Assembly (NCBI RefSeq): GCF_000986865.1
Contig: NZ_LAVS01000087.1
Coordinates: 1 to 64,000, forward strand
Source: Rheinheimera mesophila
GTDB lineage: Bacteria; Pseudomonadota; Gammaproteobacteria; Enterobacterales; Alteromonadaceae
Reading direction: 5' to 3'
DNA length: 64,000 nucleotides
Shown here: positions 9,584 through 18,007 of the stretch, piece by piece
Layout: each line of letters opens with the position of its first letter
How positions within the stretch are numbered: the first letter of the stretch is position 1
Notes under the pieces: generated by a model
What the model was told of the DNA's origin: nothing
The model's input: only the letters and a program-made list of their open reading frames with translations
Database searches by the model: none
Position numbers and translations under genes: made by a program

Positions 9584-10489
9584 ATGAGCGCTACAACGCA
9601 AGCAACAGTCGCCTTTATTGGTTTAGGCAATATGGGTGGTCCTATGGCCAGTAACCTGGTCAAAGCTGGTTTTAAGGTGCAAGCCTTTGATTTATCCGCA
9701 ACAGCTTTAGCCCAACTGGCCTCTGAGGGCGCTAAAGCCTGTGCATCTGCCGCTGAAGCGGCCACGGGTGCTGAGTTTATTATTTCTATGCTGCCCGCCG
9801 GTAAGCATGTCGCCATGACGTATACCGGTGACACAGGCATTGCCTCTGTCATTAACAAAGATGCCTTAGTGATTGACTGCTCGACTATTGACGCTTCTAC
9901 AGCCCGTAAAGTGGGGGCTGATTTAGCCGCTTTGGGTATAGCCTTTATCGACGCTCCTGTTTCTGGTGGTGTCGGCGGTGCGAGAGCCGGTACGCTAACC
10001 TTTATCGTCGGTGGTTCAGCGCAGAATTTTAACCGCGCTCAGCCTGTATTGTCGGCTATGGGTAAAAACCTGTTTCATGCCGGTGATGTCGGTGCGGGGC
10101 AGGTGGCAAAAATCTGTAACAATATGCTGTTATCCATCCTGATGGTAGGCACCAGTGAAGCGCTGCAACTGGGCATAGACAATGGTTTAGACCCGAAAAC
10201 CTTGTCCGACATTATGCTGAAAAGCTCGGGCCGTAACTGGACCTTAGAGCTGTATAATCCATGCCCGGACGTGATGCCAAATGTGCCGTCGAGCAATGGC
10301 TATCAGGGCGGCTTTATGGTGGATTTAATGGCTAAAGATTTGTCCTTGGCTACAGAAACCGCGCTTTCAAGTCAGTCCAGCACCCCTATGGGTACTTTAG
10401 CCCGTAGCCTCTATGTGGCGCATCAGCGTCAGGGCCACGGTAAAGAGGATTTTTCCGGTATTTTTCAGATGTTTGGCAAAAAGAACTAA
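9584..10489 (+). CDS. mmsB: 3-hydroxyisobutyrate dehydrogenase
   Basis: NAD-dependent oxidation of 3-hydroxyisobutyrate to methylmalonate semialdehyde, the substrate of MmsA. The 301-residue protein begins with a Rossmann motif (FIGLGNMGGPMASNL) and carries the beta-hydroxyacid dehydrogenase signatures DAPVSGGVGGARAGTL and GAGQVAKICNNMLL, the latter with the catalytic Lys. It is tightly packed after the CoA hydrolase gene. Confidence 0.93.
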   Translation: MSATTQATVAFIGLGNMGGPMASNLVKAGFKVQAFDLSATALAQLASEGAKACASAAEAATGAEFIISMLPAGKHVAMTYTGDTGIASVINKDALVIDCSTIDASTARKVGADLAALGIAFIDAPVSGGVGGARAGTLTFIVGGSAQNFNRAQPVLSAMGKNLFHAGDVGAGQVAKICNNMLLSILMVGTSEALQLGIDNGLDPKTLSDIMLKSSGRNWTLELYNPCPDVMPNVPSSNGYQGGFMVDLMAKDLSLATETALSSQSSTPMGTLARSLYVAHQRQGHGKEDFSGIFQMFGKKN

Positions 10490-10527
10490 GAGTTCTGGCG
10501 CTGGCCATTTTTGCAGGTGATAAGATA

Positions 10528-11289
10528 ATGAATTTAAAAGATAAAATTATAGTAGTGACAGGCGGGGCTCAGGGCCTGGGTTTAGAAATGGCCCGCATGT
10601 TGTCTGCTGAAGGCGCTCATTTAGCGTTGCTGGATATGAATGCAGAGCAATTGGATGCGGCAAAAGCTGAGTTAGCCGCATCAGGTGTGACGGTTCGCAC
10701 TTATGTCTGTAATGTGGCCAATGAAGACAGTGTCGAGAACAGTTTTGCTGCTATTGCCGCAGATTTTGGCGCTATCGATGGTCTGATTAATAATGCTGGT
10801 ATTCTGCGTGACGGTTTATTGCTGAAATTCAAAGACGGCGAACTGGTCAGTAAAATGTCACATCAACAGTTTCAGTCTGTGATTGATGTGAATTTAACAG
10901 GCGTGTTTTTATGTGGCCGTGAAGCGGCGGCTTTAATGGTGAAATCAGGCCGCAAGGGCGTGATCATCAATATGTCGAGCGTAGCGCGAGCCGGCAATAT
11001 GGGGCAAACCAACTATGCGGCCTCCAAGGCGGGAGTGGTGGCGATGACAGTGACCTGGGCCCGTGAGTTAGGCCGTTACGGTATTCGGGTGGGGGCTATA
11101 GCACCTGGTGTGATCCGTACCGCCATGACCGATGCGATGAAGCCTGAAGCCCGTGACCGTTTGGTCGCGATGAAGCCGGTTGGCCGTTTAGGCGAGGCAA
11201 CAGAGATTGCGCATACGGCCAAATATATTTTCGAAAATGACTTCTTTACTGGTCGGGTGGTGGAAGTAGACGGTGGTATTAGTATGTAA
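10528..11289 (+). CDS. Short-chain dehydrogenase, probable 2-methyl-3-hydroxybutyryl-CoA dehydrogenase
   Basis: SDR protein of 253 residues with the NAD(P)-binding GGAQGLGLEMA, NNAGILRDGLL, catalytic Ser in NMSSVARAG and YAASKAG (Tyr-x3-Lys). It resembles FabG overall, but a true fabG sits at 34.9 kb in the fatty-acid cluster. As the last gene of a valine/isoleucine operon it most likely oxidises 2-methyl-3-hydroxybutyryl-CoA from isoleucine, the position held by ivdG in Shewanella. The substrate is inferred. Confidence 0.8.
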   Translation: MNLKDKIIVVTGGAQGLGLEMARMLSAEGAHLALLDMNAEQLDAAKAELAASGVTVRTYVCNVANEDSVENSFAAIAADFGAIDGLINNAGILRDGLLLKFKDGELVSKMSHQQFQSVIDVNLTGVFLCGREAAALMVKSGRKGVIINMSSVARAGNMGQTNYAASKAGVVAMTVTWARELGRYGIRVGAIAPGVIRTAMTDAMKPEARDRLVAMKPVGRLGEATEIAHTAKYIFENDFFTGRVVEVDGGISM

Positions 11290-11290
11290 C

Positions 11291-11327
11291 TTTACAGAGG
11301 CAGAGTGATAAACTCTGCCTCTGTAAA
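11291..11327 (+). terminator. 15-bp perfect hairpin ending the valine/isoleucine operon
   Basis: TTTACAGAGGCAGAG (11291-11305) and CTCTGCCTCTGTAAA (11313-11327) form 15 uninterrupted base pairs around TGATAAA. The stem is unusually long, and no T-tract follows it. It probably protects the mRNA 3' end or terminates with help. Confidence 0.6.
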
Positions 11328-11349
11328 ATCTGGTTACAGGATCTCACCG

Positions 11350-11742
11350 ATGAAACTTATGCTTTTGCCTCTGCTGCTTTTGGTCTGTGCTTTTACCCAT
11401 GCCCAGCGACTGGATACCCCGAATTACAGCGTTGAAATTCAGCAGCTTTGCCCTGAAGGCGAAGTGCAATGTCAGAACGTAGTCTACAAAGGCACCTCTA
11501 AAGTATCGGGCGCCAGCATTGAGCTGAAAGGTAAAGCCTGGCATAGCTTGTGTGCCGATGGGGTCACCCCCTGTCGTTTTTTAGGTTATCAGTTTAATAA
11601 TGGTCGTATCCGTTATCTGGTGCATGAGTCGGGGTTGTTGCAGGTGATTGGCCGTTCAGGCAGCGTTTTAGTGCAAGAGCAGGGCGTTTGGGACTATCAA
11701 CAGAGCCCCAGTAGCAACACTGAATCAAAGGCGAAGTTATGA
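11350..11742 (+). CDS. Small exported protein of unknown function
   Basis: The 130-residue product starts with a clear signal peptide (MKLMLLPLLLLVCAFTHA, cleavage before QR). The mature part has four cysteines (LCPEG, VQCQN, SLCAD, TPCRF), which could form two disulfides, and is rich in beta-like segments. ATG 11350 follows CAGGA; an upstream in-frame start at 11305 lies in the hairpin region. I recognise no family. It is followed without a gap by a 22-codon ORF and then by a membrane hydroxylase gene. Confidence 0.7.
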   Translation: MKLMLLPLLLLVCAFTHAQRLDTPNYSVEIQQLCPEGEVQCQNVVYKGTSKVSGASIELKGKAWHSLCADGVTPCRFLGYQFNNGRIRYLVHESGLLQVIGRSGSVLVQEQGVWDYQQSPSSNTESKAKL

Positions 11743-11807
11743 AAGCCCTGAATGCAGGCTCTTTAGTACTGCGCTCAAAAGTCGGCAATAAAGGAGTGAG
11801 AGCGTGA
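11739..11807 (+). CDS. Possible 22-residue coupling peptide
   Basis: This frame starts in the ATGA overlapping the stop of the preceding gene, encodes 22 residues (MKALNAGSLVLRSKVGNKGV then RA), and ends with the TGA overlapping the GTG start of the hydroxylase. Both overlaps suit translational coupling. It has no Shine-Dalgarno site of its own, and the peptide may be only a ribosome bridge. Confidence 0.3.
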   Translation: MKALNAGSLVLRSKVGNKGVRA

Positions 11808-12679
11808 TCCCGGTAGAGTTTATTTTGTTGCTGTTAAGCCCGGTTTTTTTCATCTTTATTGCCTTTGAATGGCTTTCCAGCGAAAAAAATGGCAAAACTT
11901 TGTATCAGTGGCGCGATACAGCCGCCAACTTTGGTTTAGCCGCTTTGCACCAGGCTGGCGACTTTATCGCTTTGCTGGCGCTGCTGCCTTTTATGTTATG
12001 GCTATCACAGTTCGCCTTATTTTCTATTGAGTTTTCGGCGCTGAATTTGTTTTTGCTCTTTATCGCTCAGGACTTTTTGTATTACTGGTTTCACCGCTGC
12101 TCGCACAGAGTGCGCTGGTTATGGGCGTCCCATGTTGCGCATCACAGCTCACGTTTAATGAATTTCAGCACGGCCTTTCGCCAGTCTTTAACTTACCCTA
12201 TTTCCGGCATGTGGTTATTCTGGTTGCCGCTGGTATTGCTGGGGTTTGAAGTGCAGCTGGTGCTGGCTGTGGTGGCTATTAACTTAGCTTTTCAGTTTTT
12301 TGTCCATACCCAGTCCGGCAAACACTGGGGTATCCTGGGTTTAGTGCTGAATACGCCAGCCTGGCACCGCGTGCATCATGCCTGCAATCCGCAGTATATA
12401 GACCGTAACTATGCCGGGGTTTTAATTATCTGGGACAGGTTGTTTGGCACCTTTGTGCCTGAACAAGAGGCGTGTCGTTATGGGATCACCGATGATTTCC
12501 AGTCGAATAATCCTATCACTATCACCTTTTACGAATGGCGAAAAATCATCAGCTTGTGGCCACAGCTCAAGGGCTGGCGGAATAAAGTTAAACTGTTGGT
12601 TGGGCCACCGGAAGCATTCTCAGAACTCAAGCTGTTGCAACACAGCGGACAAGCCGGGGAAATGGAAGCTCATGACTAA
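11804..12679 (+). CDS. Sterol desaturase / fatty acid hydroxylase family membrane protein
   Basis: The 291-residue integral membrane protein has the di-iron histidine boxes of the superfamily: HRCSH, HVAHH and HRVHH, plus a His in the FFVHTQSG segment. Several hydrophobic segments flank them. Such enzymes hydroxylate or desaturate lipids using O2; the substrate here is unknown. GTG 11804 has AAGGAG nine bases upstream. Its last eight bases overlap the start of the deacetylase gene, so the two are probably translated together. Confidence 0.85.
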   Translation: MIPVEFILLLLSPVFFIFIAFEWLSSEKNGKTLYQWRDTAANFGLAALHQAGDFIALLALLPFMLWLSQFALFSIEFSALNLFLLFIAQDFLYYWFHRCSHRVRWLWASHVAHHSSRLMNFSTAFRQSLTYPISGMWLFWLPLVLLGFEVQLVLAVVAINLAFQFFVHTQSGKHWGILGLVLNTPAWHRVHHACNPQYIDRNYAGVLIIWDRLFGTFVPEQEACRYGITDDFQSNNPITITFYEWRKIISLWPQLKGWRNKVKLLVGPPEAFSELKLLQHSGQAGEMEAHD

Positions 12680-13397
12680 ACTGCTGCTGAAATTGGTTTT
12701 GCTCTTTGTTGCCATCAGCTATGGCTTGTGGAAACTCTCTGCCAGCACTGAGTTTCAGTTGTTTGGTGAGCTGATCCACAAAGTGGATACAGACCAAAAG
12801 CTGGTGGCTTTAACTTTTGATGACGGCCCAACACCACATTACACAGCTGGCGTTTTGCAGCTGTTAGAGCTCTATCAGGTCAAGGCGACTTTTTTTGTTA
12901 CAGGAGCCGAAACCCAGCGTTATATGACGCAGGCTAAACAAATTGTTGCGGCAGGCCATCAGTTGGGTAATCACAGCTGGTCTCATCCACGGATGCTGTT
13001 TATGTCGTTGGATGAGATTAACCGCGAAATTGAAAGCACTGATCAGCAAATCCGCGCCGCTGGTTTTGAAGGCGACATATTGTTCAGGCCACCTTATGGT
13101 AAAAAGCTGGTGCTGTTGCCCTGGTATCTGGCACAGACCGACAGAACCAGCATTATGTGGGATATAGCGCCTGAGACTTTCGATGAAGAGACCGAAGATC
13201 CACAGACAATGGCCGCAGAGGTGCTGGAGCAGGTTCAGCCCGGTTCTATCGTATTATTGCATCTGATGTATAAAAATCGTGAAGCCTCACGTGCAGCTTT
13301 ACCGATTATTATCAAAGGTTTAAAAGCCAAAGGTTACACAATGGTCAAAGTTTCTGACTTGCTTGCTGCCCAAAAACAAGCCACAGTAGAGCAGTAA
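12672..13397 (+). CDS. Membrane-anchored polysaccharide deacetylase (NodB domain)
   Basis: A 241-residue protein with an N-terminal hydrophobic anchor (about residues 3-20) and a NodB domain. It shows TFDDGP with Asp50/Asp51, metal-binding HSWSH (His101, His105) and FRPPYG. This family removes N-acetyl groups from carbohydrates in the cell envelope. ATG 12672 overlaps the hydroxylase stop. A longer in-frame extension back to 12444 merely reads through the hydroxylase gene in another frame. The substrate is not evident. Confidence 0.87.
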   Translation: MTKLLLKLVLLFVAISYGLWKLSASTEFQLFGELIHKVDTDQKLVALTFDDGPTPHYTAGVLQLLELYQVKATFFVTGAETQRYMTQAKQIVAAGHQLGNHSWSHPRMLFMSLDEINREIESTDQQIRAAGFEGDILFRPPYGKKLVLLPWYLAQTDRTSIMWDIAPETFDEETEDPQTMAAEVLEQVQPGSIVLLHLMYKNREASRAALPIIIKGLKAKGYTMVKVSDLLAAQKQATVEQ

Positions 13398-13423
13398 TCA
13401 TATCAGCAAAGGTGGAGGGAATC

Positions 13424-13771
13424 ATGCTTTATCAAGGCAGTTGTCATTGTGGAGCTGTGGCGTATCAGGTTGAGGCGGATATCAGTTCTGCGTTAAGTTG
13501 TAATTGTTCGATATGCAGCAGAAAAGGCTATTTGCTAAGTTTTGTCCCAGGTGACAAGCTGACTTTATTAAAAAAGGACCAGCCTTTAACCACCTACACT
13601 TTTAACAGCCATAAAATTAAACACCAGACTTGTCCGGTCTGTGGTTGTTCGCCTTTTGCTTTAGGCACAGATCCACAAGGCAATGCAGTCGCGGCAGTTA
13701 ATCTGCGTTGTTTAGAAGGGATAGATTTGGATGCTTTAGAGATCCATAAGCATGACGGAAAACACAGCTAA
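13424..13771 (+). CDS. GFA-family (Mss4-fold) zinc-binding protein
   Basis: A 115-residue protein with the glutathione-dependent formaldehyde-activating enzyme (GFA) cysteine pattern CHCGAV, CNCSIC and CPVCGC, which binds zinc. Most bacterial members have no established reaction, so the family name should not be taken as a function. ATG 13424 is preceded by GGTGGAGGG. It starts 26 bp after the deacetylase gene and may be the last gene of that operon. Confidence 0.83.
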   Translation: MLYQGSCHCGAVAYQVEADISSALSCNCSICSRKGYLLSFVPGDKLTLLKKDQPLTTYTFNSHKIKHQTCPVCGCSPFALGTDPQGNAVAAVNLRCLEGIDLDALEIHKHDGKHS

Positions 13772-13795
13772 ACAAGCTGGTGGCTTTAAAGTCTG

Positions 13796-13826
13796 AAAAG
13801 CAGGGGCTGGCTTGAGCCCCTGTGAT
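13796..13826. terminator. Hairpin between convergent genes
   Basis: CAGGGGCT (13801-13808) pairs with AGCCCCTG (13815-13822) around GGCTTG. It lies between the GFA gene and the convergent yjdM gene and could serve both strands; T-tracts are weak. Confidence 0.45.
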
Positions 13827-13833
13827 ATTCAAC

Positions 13834-14175
13834 TCATTGCTTTTTAACAAATTCCGATTTCAGCTTCATAGCACCAAAACCATCAATTTTACAGTCGATA
13901 TCGTGATCACCTTCGACCAGACGTATAGCTTTGACCTTGGTGCCCATCTTCACCACCAGCGACGAACCTTTGACTTTTAAATCTTTGATCACTGTGACTG
14001 TATCGCCATCCTGCAGCACATTGCCTGCAGAGTCGCGGATCACTTTGTCGCCTTCTGCTGCTTCTGTGCTGATTGCTGCAGACCACTCATGACCACATTC
14101 AGGGCAGATCAATACAGCGTTGTCTTCGTAGGTATAGGCAGAGCTGCAGTGTGGGCAGGCGGGTAATTGGCTCAT
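13834..14175 (-). CDS. yjdM: YjdM/PhnA-like zinc-ribbon protein
   Basis: A 113-residue protein with an N-terminal zinc ribbon (CPHC, then CPECGHEW) and the C-terminal PhnA domain ([37 protein letters not shown]). Despite the old alkylphosphonate label, a phosphonate role is not supported for this group and no phosphonate genes are nearby. The cellular role is unknown. It is a single-gene unit between convergent and tandem neighbours. Confidence 0.88.
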   Translation of the reverse strand: MSQLPACPHCSSAYTYEDNAVLICPECGHEWSAAISTEAAEGDKVIRDSAGNVLQDGDTVTVIKDLKVKGSSLVVKMGTKVKAIRLVEGDHDIDCKIDGFGAMKLKSEFVKKQ

Positions 14176-14228
14176 GGTGTTCCTGATTCAATGCTAAGAG
14201 GCGCGAAAAGGCCGGCATTGTAGCCGAA

Positions 14229-14271
14229 AGGCCCTACTTTTTACAGGGTTTTATAGGGTTTTAAAGGGCCT
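14229..14271 (-). terminator. Possible terminator of the NYN gene
   Basis: AGGCCCT (14229-14235) and AGGGCCT (14265-14271) could pair around a long T-rich loop holding repeats of AGGGTTTTA. The stem overlaps the NYN stop codon. Weak evidence. Confidence 0.3.
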
Positions 14272-14747
14272 CAGAGCAATAAATCGGCTTCAATAGGCCG
14301 CCAACAGGCACAGCTTTGCTGCAGCGATTGGGCTGTTAAGCCGGGTACACTGTACACCACAGTATCCACCCCATGTTGTTGGTAGACGGCCTGCAGCAGC
14401 AAATCGAAATCACCATCGCCTGAGAGTAAGACCACAGTGTCGACTTCGGCGGCTAAGGTCAGCATATCAATGGTGATGCCCACGTCCCAGTCGCCTTTGG
14501 CCGAACCGTCGGCACGCTGAATAAAAGGTTTGAGTTTGACCTCAAAGCCAATATGACGCAGCGCATCCTGAAACTTAATCTGCTGATCATCTTTTTTATC
14601 TATGGCATAAGCAAAGGCGTAACAGATTTCGCCCTGAGTTTGCAGCAATTGCCAGAACTTACGGTAGTTAAAAGAGCGGCCATAGGCTTGTCTGGTGGTG
14701 TAATAGATGTTTTGTACATCAACGAAAACCGCAATTTTTTTCATCAT
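14271..14747 (-). CDS. NYN-domain protein (LabA/DUF88-like, PIN-fold)
   Basis: A 158-residue protein with the acidic residues typical of the NYN nuclease fold: FVDVQNIYY near the N-terminus, KGDWDVGITIDML in the middle and LLSGDGDFDLLLQAV. Such proteins are predicted or shown to be RNases; the target is unknown. Two adjacent ATGs (14747 and 14744) are possible starts and neither has a strong Shine-Dalgarno sequence. It is divergent from yehS. Confidence 0.8.
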   Translation of the reverse strand: MMKKIAVFVDVQNIYYTTRQAYGRSFNYRKFWQLLQTQGEICYAFAYAIDKKDDQQIKFQDALRHIGFEVKLKPFIQRADGSAKGDWDVGITIDMLTLAAEVDTVVLLSGDGDFDLLLQAVYQQHGVDTVVYSVPGLTAQSLQQSCACWRPIEADLLL

Positions 14748-14880
14748 AACCCAGGCTACTAGCAAAACTTGCAGGACTATAACATGGCATCTGTTTGATA
14801 CCGCAAAAGAAAATCAGCCTGTTGCGCTTTGTGTCTGTTAAAATGACTCTAACTTGTCCGGAGCGCTTTGCGAATTATTT

Positions 14881-15351
14881 ATGAATAACAACGATGTATT
14901 ACGCCGTTTACGCTACGCCTTTGATTTTGGCGATCAACAAATGATGAATTTATTTGCCCATGCCGGTTTAACTGCCAGCAGAGCTCAGGTCAGTGATTGG
15001 CTGAAAAAAGACGAAGACGCCGCTTTTCAGCCTTGTGATGATGTCACTTTAGCCACTTTCTTAAACGGCCTGATCATTGAACGCAGAGGGCGCAAAGACG
15101 GCGAACAGCCTGTGGCAGAGCAGCGTTTGAATAACAACATTATTTTTCGTAAGTTAAAAATAGCGCTGGATTTAAAAGATGATGACATAGTGCTAATGAT
15201 GACCAATATTGGTTTTCGCATCAGCAAACCTGAACTAAGCGCTTTTTTCCGCCGTGCGGATCACCATCATTACCGCCAGTGCCAGGATCAAATTCTGCGT
15301 AACTTTATCAAAGCTGTGCAAATCAAATACCGCGAAAGCGCAGAAGACTAA
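14881..15351 (+). CDS. yehS: YehS-like DUF1456 protein
   Basis: A 156-residue protein made of two similar DUF1456 halves. Each has an NN-(D/I)-(V/I)-L/F-R-(R/K)-L start (NNNDVLRRLRYAF, then NNNIIFRKLKIAL) and a W/F...FxRxxD-like tail. It aligns with E. coli YehS by eye. Biochemical function is unknown. ATG 14881 gives the N-terminus expected for the family, although the ribosome site is weak; GGAG lies too far upstream. Confidence 0.82.
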   Translation: MNNNDVLRRLRYAFDFGDQQMMNLFAHAGLTASRAQVSDWLKKDEDAAFQPCDDVTLATFLNGLIIERRGRKDGEQPVAEQRLNNNIIFRKLKIALDLKDDDIVLMMTNIGFRISKPELSAFFRRADHHHYRQCQDQILRNFIKAVQIKYRESAED

Positions 15352-15389
15352 CAGCCCGTTATTCAAAAGCGACACACAGGATCTGAGGC

Positions 15390-16175
15390 ATGGAAGCGCC
15401 GCTGTATTTTTTTAAAGTGTTTACCCATGATGCTCAGGCAGGTAACCCTGCTGCCTGCGCTTTATTGGCCAAGTGGCCTGAAACTGCTGTGTTACAGCGC
15501 ATTGCTTATCAAGCTCAACAGGTGGTGACAGCTTTTGTAGTACCCACAACAGATAACCCTTACCAGTTCCAAATCCGTTGGTTTTCCTGTCAGCAAGAAA
15601 TCAATCTGTGTGGCCACGGCACCTTGGCTGCAGCTGCTTTGCTACGTCAACTCAAAGGTGAGGGCCGTTATACCTTTGTTAGTCCTTATGGCAAACCGCA
15701 GGTTAGAGTCAGCACCGGCGAATTAGTCATGCAATTGCCGCAGTGGCATGCAACTGCTGTTCAATGGCCCGCAGCTTTGACCTGTGCTGAAGTTGTTGAC
15801 GCGTTTCAGACCCGCGATCTGGTACTGATGCTGAAGGATCTGCAGGCGGTACAGCAATTTGAAGCTGATGCTGAGCAGATCCGCCGCGTACCACAGCATG
15901 CGTTGATCGTTACTGCTTTTAGCCCTCCTGATACTTATGTGCTGCGTTATTTTGCGCCCGTTATTGGTATAGAGGAAGACATAGCAACAGGTTCAGCGCA
16001 GTGTTCCCTTGCCCCTTATTGGGCGGCAAAAACAGGGCTGAGCCGCTTTAAGGTGTCTCAGCTTTCTGCTACCCCAGCCAGCTTTGCTGTCACTCTTCAA
16101 TCCGGACAACTGTATTTAACAACGCAAGCCGTTGCTTTACCGCATCTGACCAGAATGATGGCAACAATGTCTTAA
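15390..16175 (+). CDS. PhzF-family epimerase/isomerase-like protein lacking the usual catalytic Glu
   Basis: A 261-residue PhzF/diaminopimelate-epimerase-fold protein with the family start (FKVFTHDAQAGNPAA), LCGHGTLAAAALL and EEDIATGSAQCSLAPYW. In typical members the N-terminal half carries a catalytic Glu in an S-E-T-x-FV context. Here the corresponding stretch reads QQVVTAFV, so Val stands where Glu is expected. The protein may be inactive or use a different base. No pathway can be read from its neighbours. Confidence 0.83.
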   Translation: MEAPLYFFKVFTHDAQAGNPAACALLAKWPETAVLQRIAYQAQQVVTAFVVPTTDNPYQFQIRWFSCQQEINLCGHGTLAAAALLRQLKGEGRYTFVSPYGKPQVRVSTGELVMQLPQWHATAVQWPAALTCAEVVDAFQTRDLVLMLKDLQAVQQFEADAEQIRRVPQHALIVTAFSPPDTYVLRYFAPVIGIEEDIATGSAQCSLAPYWAAKTGLSRFKVSQLSATPASFAVTLQSGQLYLTTQAVALPHLTRMMATMS

Positions 16176-16228
16176 CAACTGAGCGCAATTGCAGTAGGCT
16201 GATGTGAGTTTTTGGCAGGAGGCTTCTT

Positions 16229-16669
16229 ATGTCGTCACGACAAGTTCAGTCTAAGCAAGGACCTGTTGATGGTCAGTGTTTATGTGGCAAAGTCAAAGTG
16301 AAGGTGGCTCAGATGGCGCTCAGAGTAGGCGTTTGCCATTGTCAGTACTGCCGCACCTGGACTGGAGGTCCTTTGTTTACTTTCGATGCTGGCACTGAGG
16401 TCAAACTGGACGGCGCTTGTTTTATCTCCATTTTTCAATCCTCCGACTGGGCCGAACGGGGCTTTTGTGACCACTGCGGTACGCATTTGTTTTACCGGCT
16501 CAAACAAAATGGCCAGTATTTTATTCCGGCAGGTTTGCTGACACTGCCTGATGATCCTGTGTTCGATCACCAGATTTTTATCGAGCAGAAACCGCGCTGG
16601 TACTGTTTTGCCAATCCAACCAGGGAACTGACAGGGGCTGAGGTTTTTGCGTCCTTTAGCTCTGATTGA
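16229..16669 (+). CDS. GFA-family (Mss4-fold) zinc-binding protein
   Basis: The second GFA-like protein of the window, 146 residues, with CLCGKV, CHCQYC and CDHCGTHLFYRL as likely zinc ligands. The sequence differs clearly from the one at 13.4 kb. Reaction unknown. ATG 16229 is preceded by AGGAGG at good spacing. It is probably monocistronic. Confidence 0.85.
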   Translation: MSSRQVQSKQGPVDGQCLCGKVKVKVAQMALRVGVCHCQYCRTWTGGPLFTFDAGTEVKLDGACFISIFQSSDWAERGFCDHCGTHLFYRLKQNGQYFIPAGLLTLPDDPVFDHQIFIEQKPRWYCFANPTRELTGAEVFASFSSD

Positions 16670-16812
16670 AGCTTGCCTTTGCTTACCTGGCTATTGTGAT
16701 CCAAAGTACTGCAGAGGCCGTTGAAAAATGAACAAAAGCACCTGTTGTTAAGTCCTTGTTTATATTTCAGCTTTACACTGGGTTTTCAGATTTTTTGGTG
16801 AATGGAGCGCGC

Positions 16813-17901
16813 GTGAATCGAGCACAGAACTTAAGTAAAGCTGCAGTTTTTGTTAGCCTTAGCGCTGCCAGTTTTGCTGTTTCAGCACAGGATGTCAGCG
16901 TCTGTCAGGGCACTTTGGATAACACTGAACGCCTGGCCTGTTATGACAGAATATTTGGCACCACAGCCACAGTGCTGACAGACACTGAAACAACGCAAGC
17001 TGAGGCAGAGGCTGATCTTGAAGTTAAACCTCAGGCTGTGGCTAGCACTGAAGTGGTGGCAGAACCTGTAGCTGTGGCGACAGTGATGCAAAAATACTGG
17101 GAGTTAACGCCGGAAGAAAAACGTGACCGTTTTGTGTTTCGCACCTACCAGCCCAACTTCTTTTTACCTGCTCATCTGACCTCCAATATCAATAAGGCGC
17201 CTCAAAGCCCAACCCGTGGTCAGGCTGAAGATAACAACAACTACAAGCAGATGGAAAGTAAGCTGCAAATTTCATTACGTGCCAAGTTAATGACAGAGTT
17301 TCTGTTACCTGGTGCTGATTTATGGTTTGCCTTTAGCCAGCGTTCGATGTGGCAGTTATGGAACAAACAGGATTCTGCACCTTTTCGTAATACCGATTAC
17401 CAGCCTGAGCTGATTTATGTGGTGCCTGTGGCACAACAATGGGGCAACTTACCGGGCGACTGGCAAGTCCGTATGCTGCAGTTTGGGGTAGCTCATCAGT
17501 CCAATGGCCAGGCTAAACCTTTGTCACGCAGCTGGAATAAAGTGTATGCGGGTTTAGCTGTGGATAAAGGCGAGTTTGGCCTGAACTGGCGTTACAACCA
17601 GCGAATTTCGGAAAATGGCGAAGAAGACGATAACCCGGATTTAATCGACTATATCGGCAGTCATGAGATCAGTGCTAACTGGTTGCCCGGTGATGCTACT
17701 GCACAACTGACCTGGCGGAATGACTTTTCTTATTTAAGCCGGGGTTCCTGGCAGTTGGATCTGACCTATCCAGTTGACCGCAGTAAATTGGACGGCCTGC
17801 GCTGGCATTTACAGCTATTTTCCGGTTATGGCGAAACCTTGCTGGATTACAATTTCCGCCAAAACAGTATAGGTCTTGGCGTCATGTTGTTTAATTTCTG
17901 A
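16813..17901 (+). CDS. pldA: Outer membrane phospholipase A
   Basis: Calcium-dependent outer-membrane phospholipase. The 362-residue product has a signal peptide (cleavage near SFAVSA/QD), an acidic Thr/Glu/Val-rich linker (about 45-95), then the beta-barrel with YQPNFFLP. Catalytic residues are His228, Ser230 (FGVAHQSNGQ) and Asn242 (RSWNK), with the same 14-residue spacing as E. coli PldA. It ends in Phe, as barrel proteins do. GTG 16813 has GGAG five bases upstream; the in-frame 16756 start would spoil the signal peptide. The N-terminal linker is longer than in E. coli. Confidence 0.92.
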   Translation: MNRAQNLSKAAVFVSLSAASFAVSAQDVSVCQGTLDNTERLACYDRIFGTTATVLTDTETTQAEAEADLEVKPQAVASTEVVAEPVAVATVMQKYWELTPEEKRDRFVFRTYQPNFFLPAHLTSNINKAPQSPTRGQAEDNNNYKQMESKLQISLRAKLMTEFLLPGADLWFAFSQRSMWQLWNKQDSAPFRNTDYQPELIYVVPVAQQWGNLPGDWQVRMLQFGVAHQSNGQAKPLSRSWNKVYAGLAVDKGEFGLNWRYNQRISENGEEDDNPDLIDYIGSHEISANWLPGDATAQLTWRNDFSYLSRGSWQLDLTYPVDRSKLDGLRWHLQLFSGYGETLLDYNFRQNSIGLGVMLFNF

Positions 17902-17930
17902 ATCCTGGTTTAAGATCAAGCCATCTCTAA

Positions 17931-17974
17931 GTCGCCTACAGTGCAAAAAAGCTTGCTTGCGCTCTGTGGGCGAC
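17931..17974. repeat. 14-bp hairpin downstream of pldA
   Basis: GTCGCCTACAGTGC (17931-17944) and GCTCTGTGGGCGAC (17961-17974) pair at 13 of 14 positions, one of them G-T, around a 16-base loop rich in A and GCTTGC. It may terminate pldA or be a REP-like palindrome. I saw no second copy in the window. Confidence 0.5.
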
Positions 17975-18007
17975 GGCAAAAAACGCATCAACATTCATCA
18001 TAGGCCC

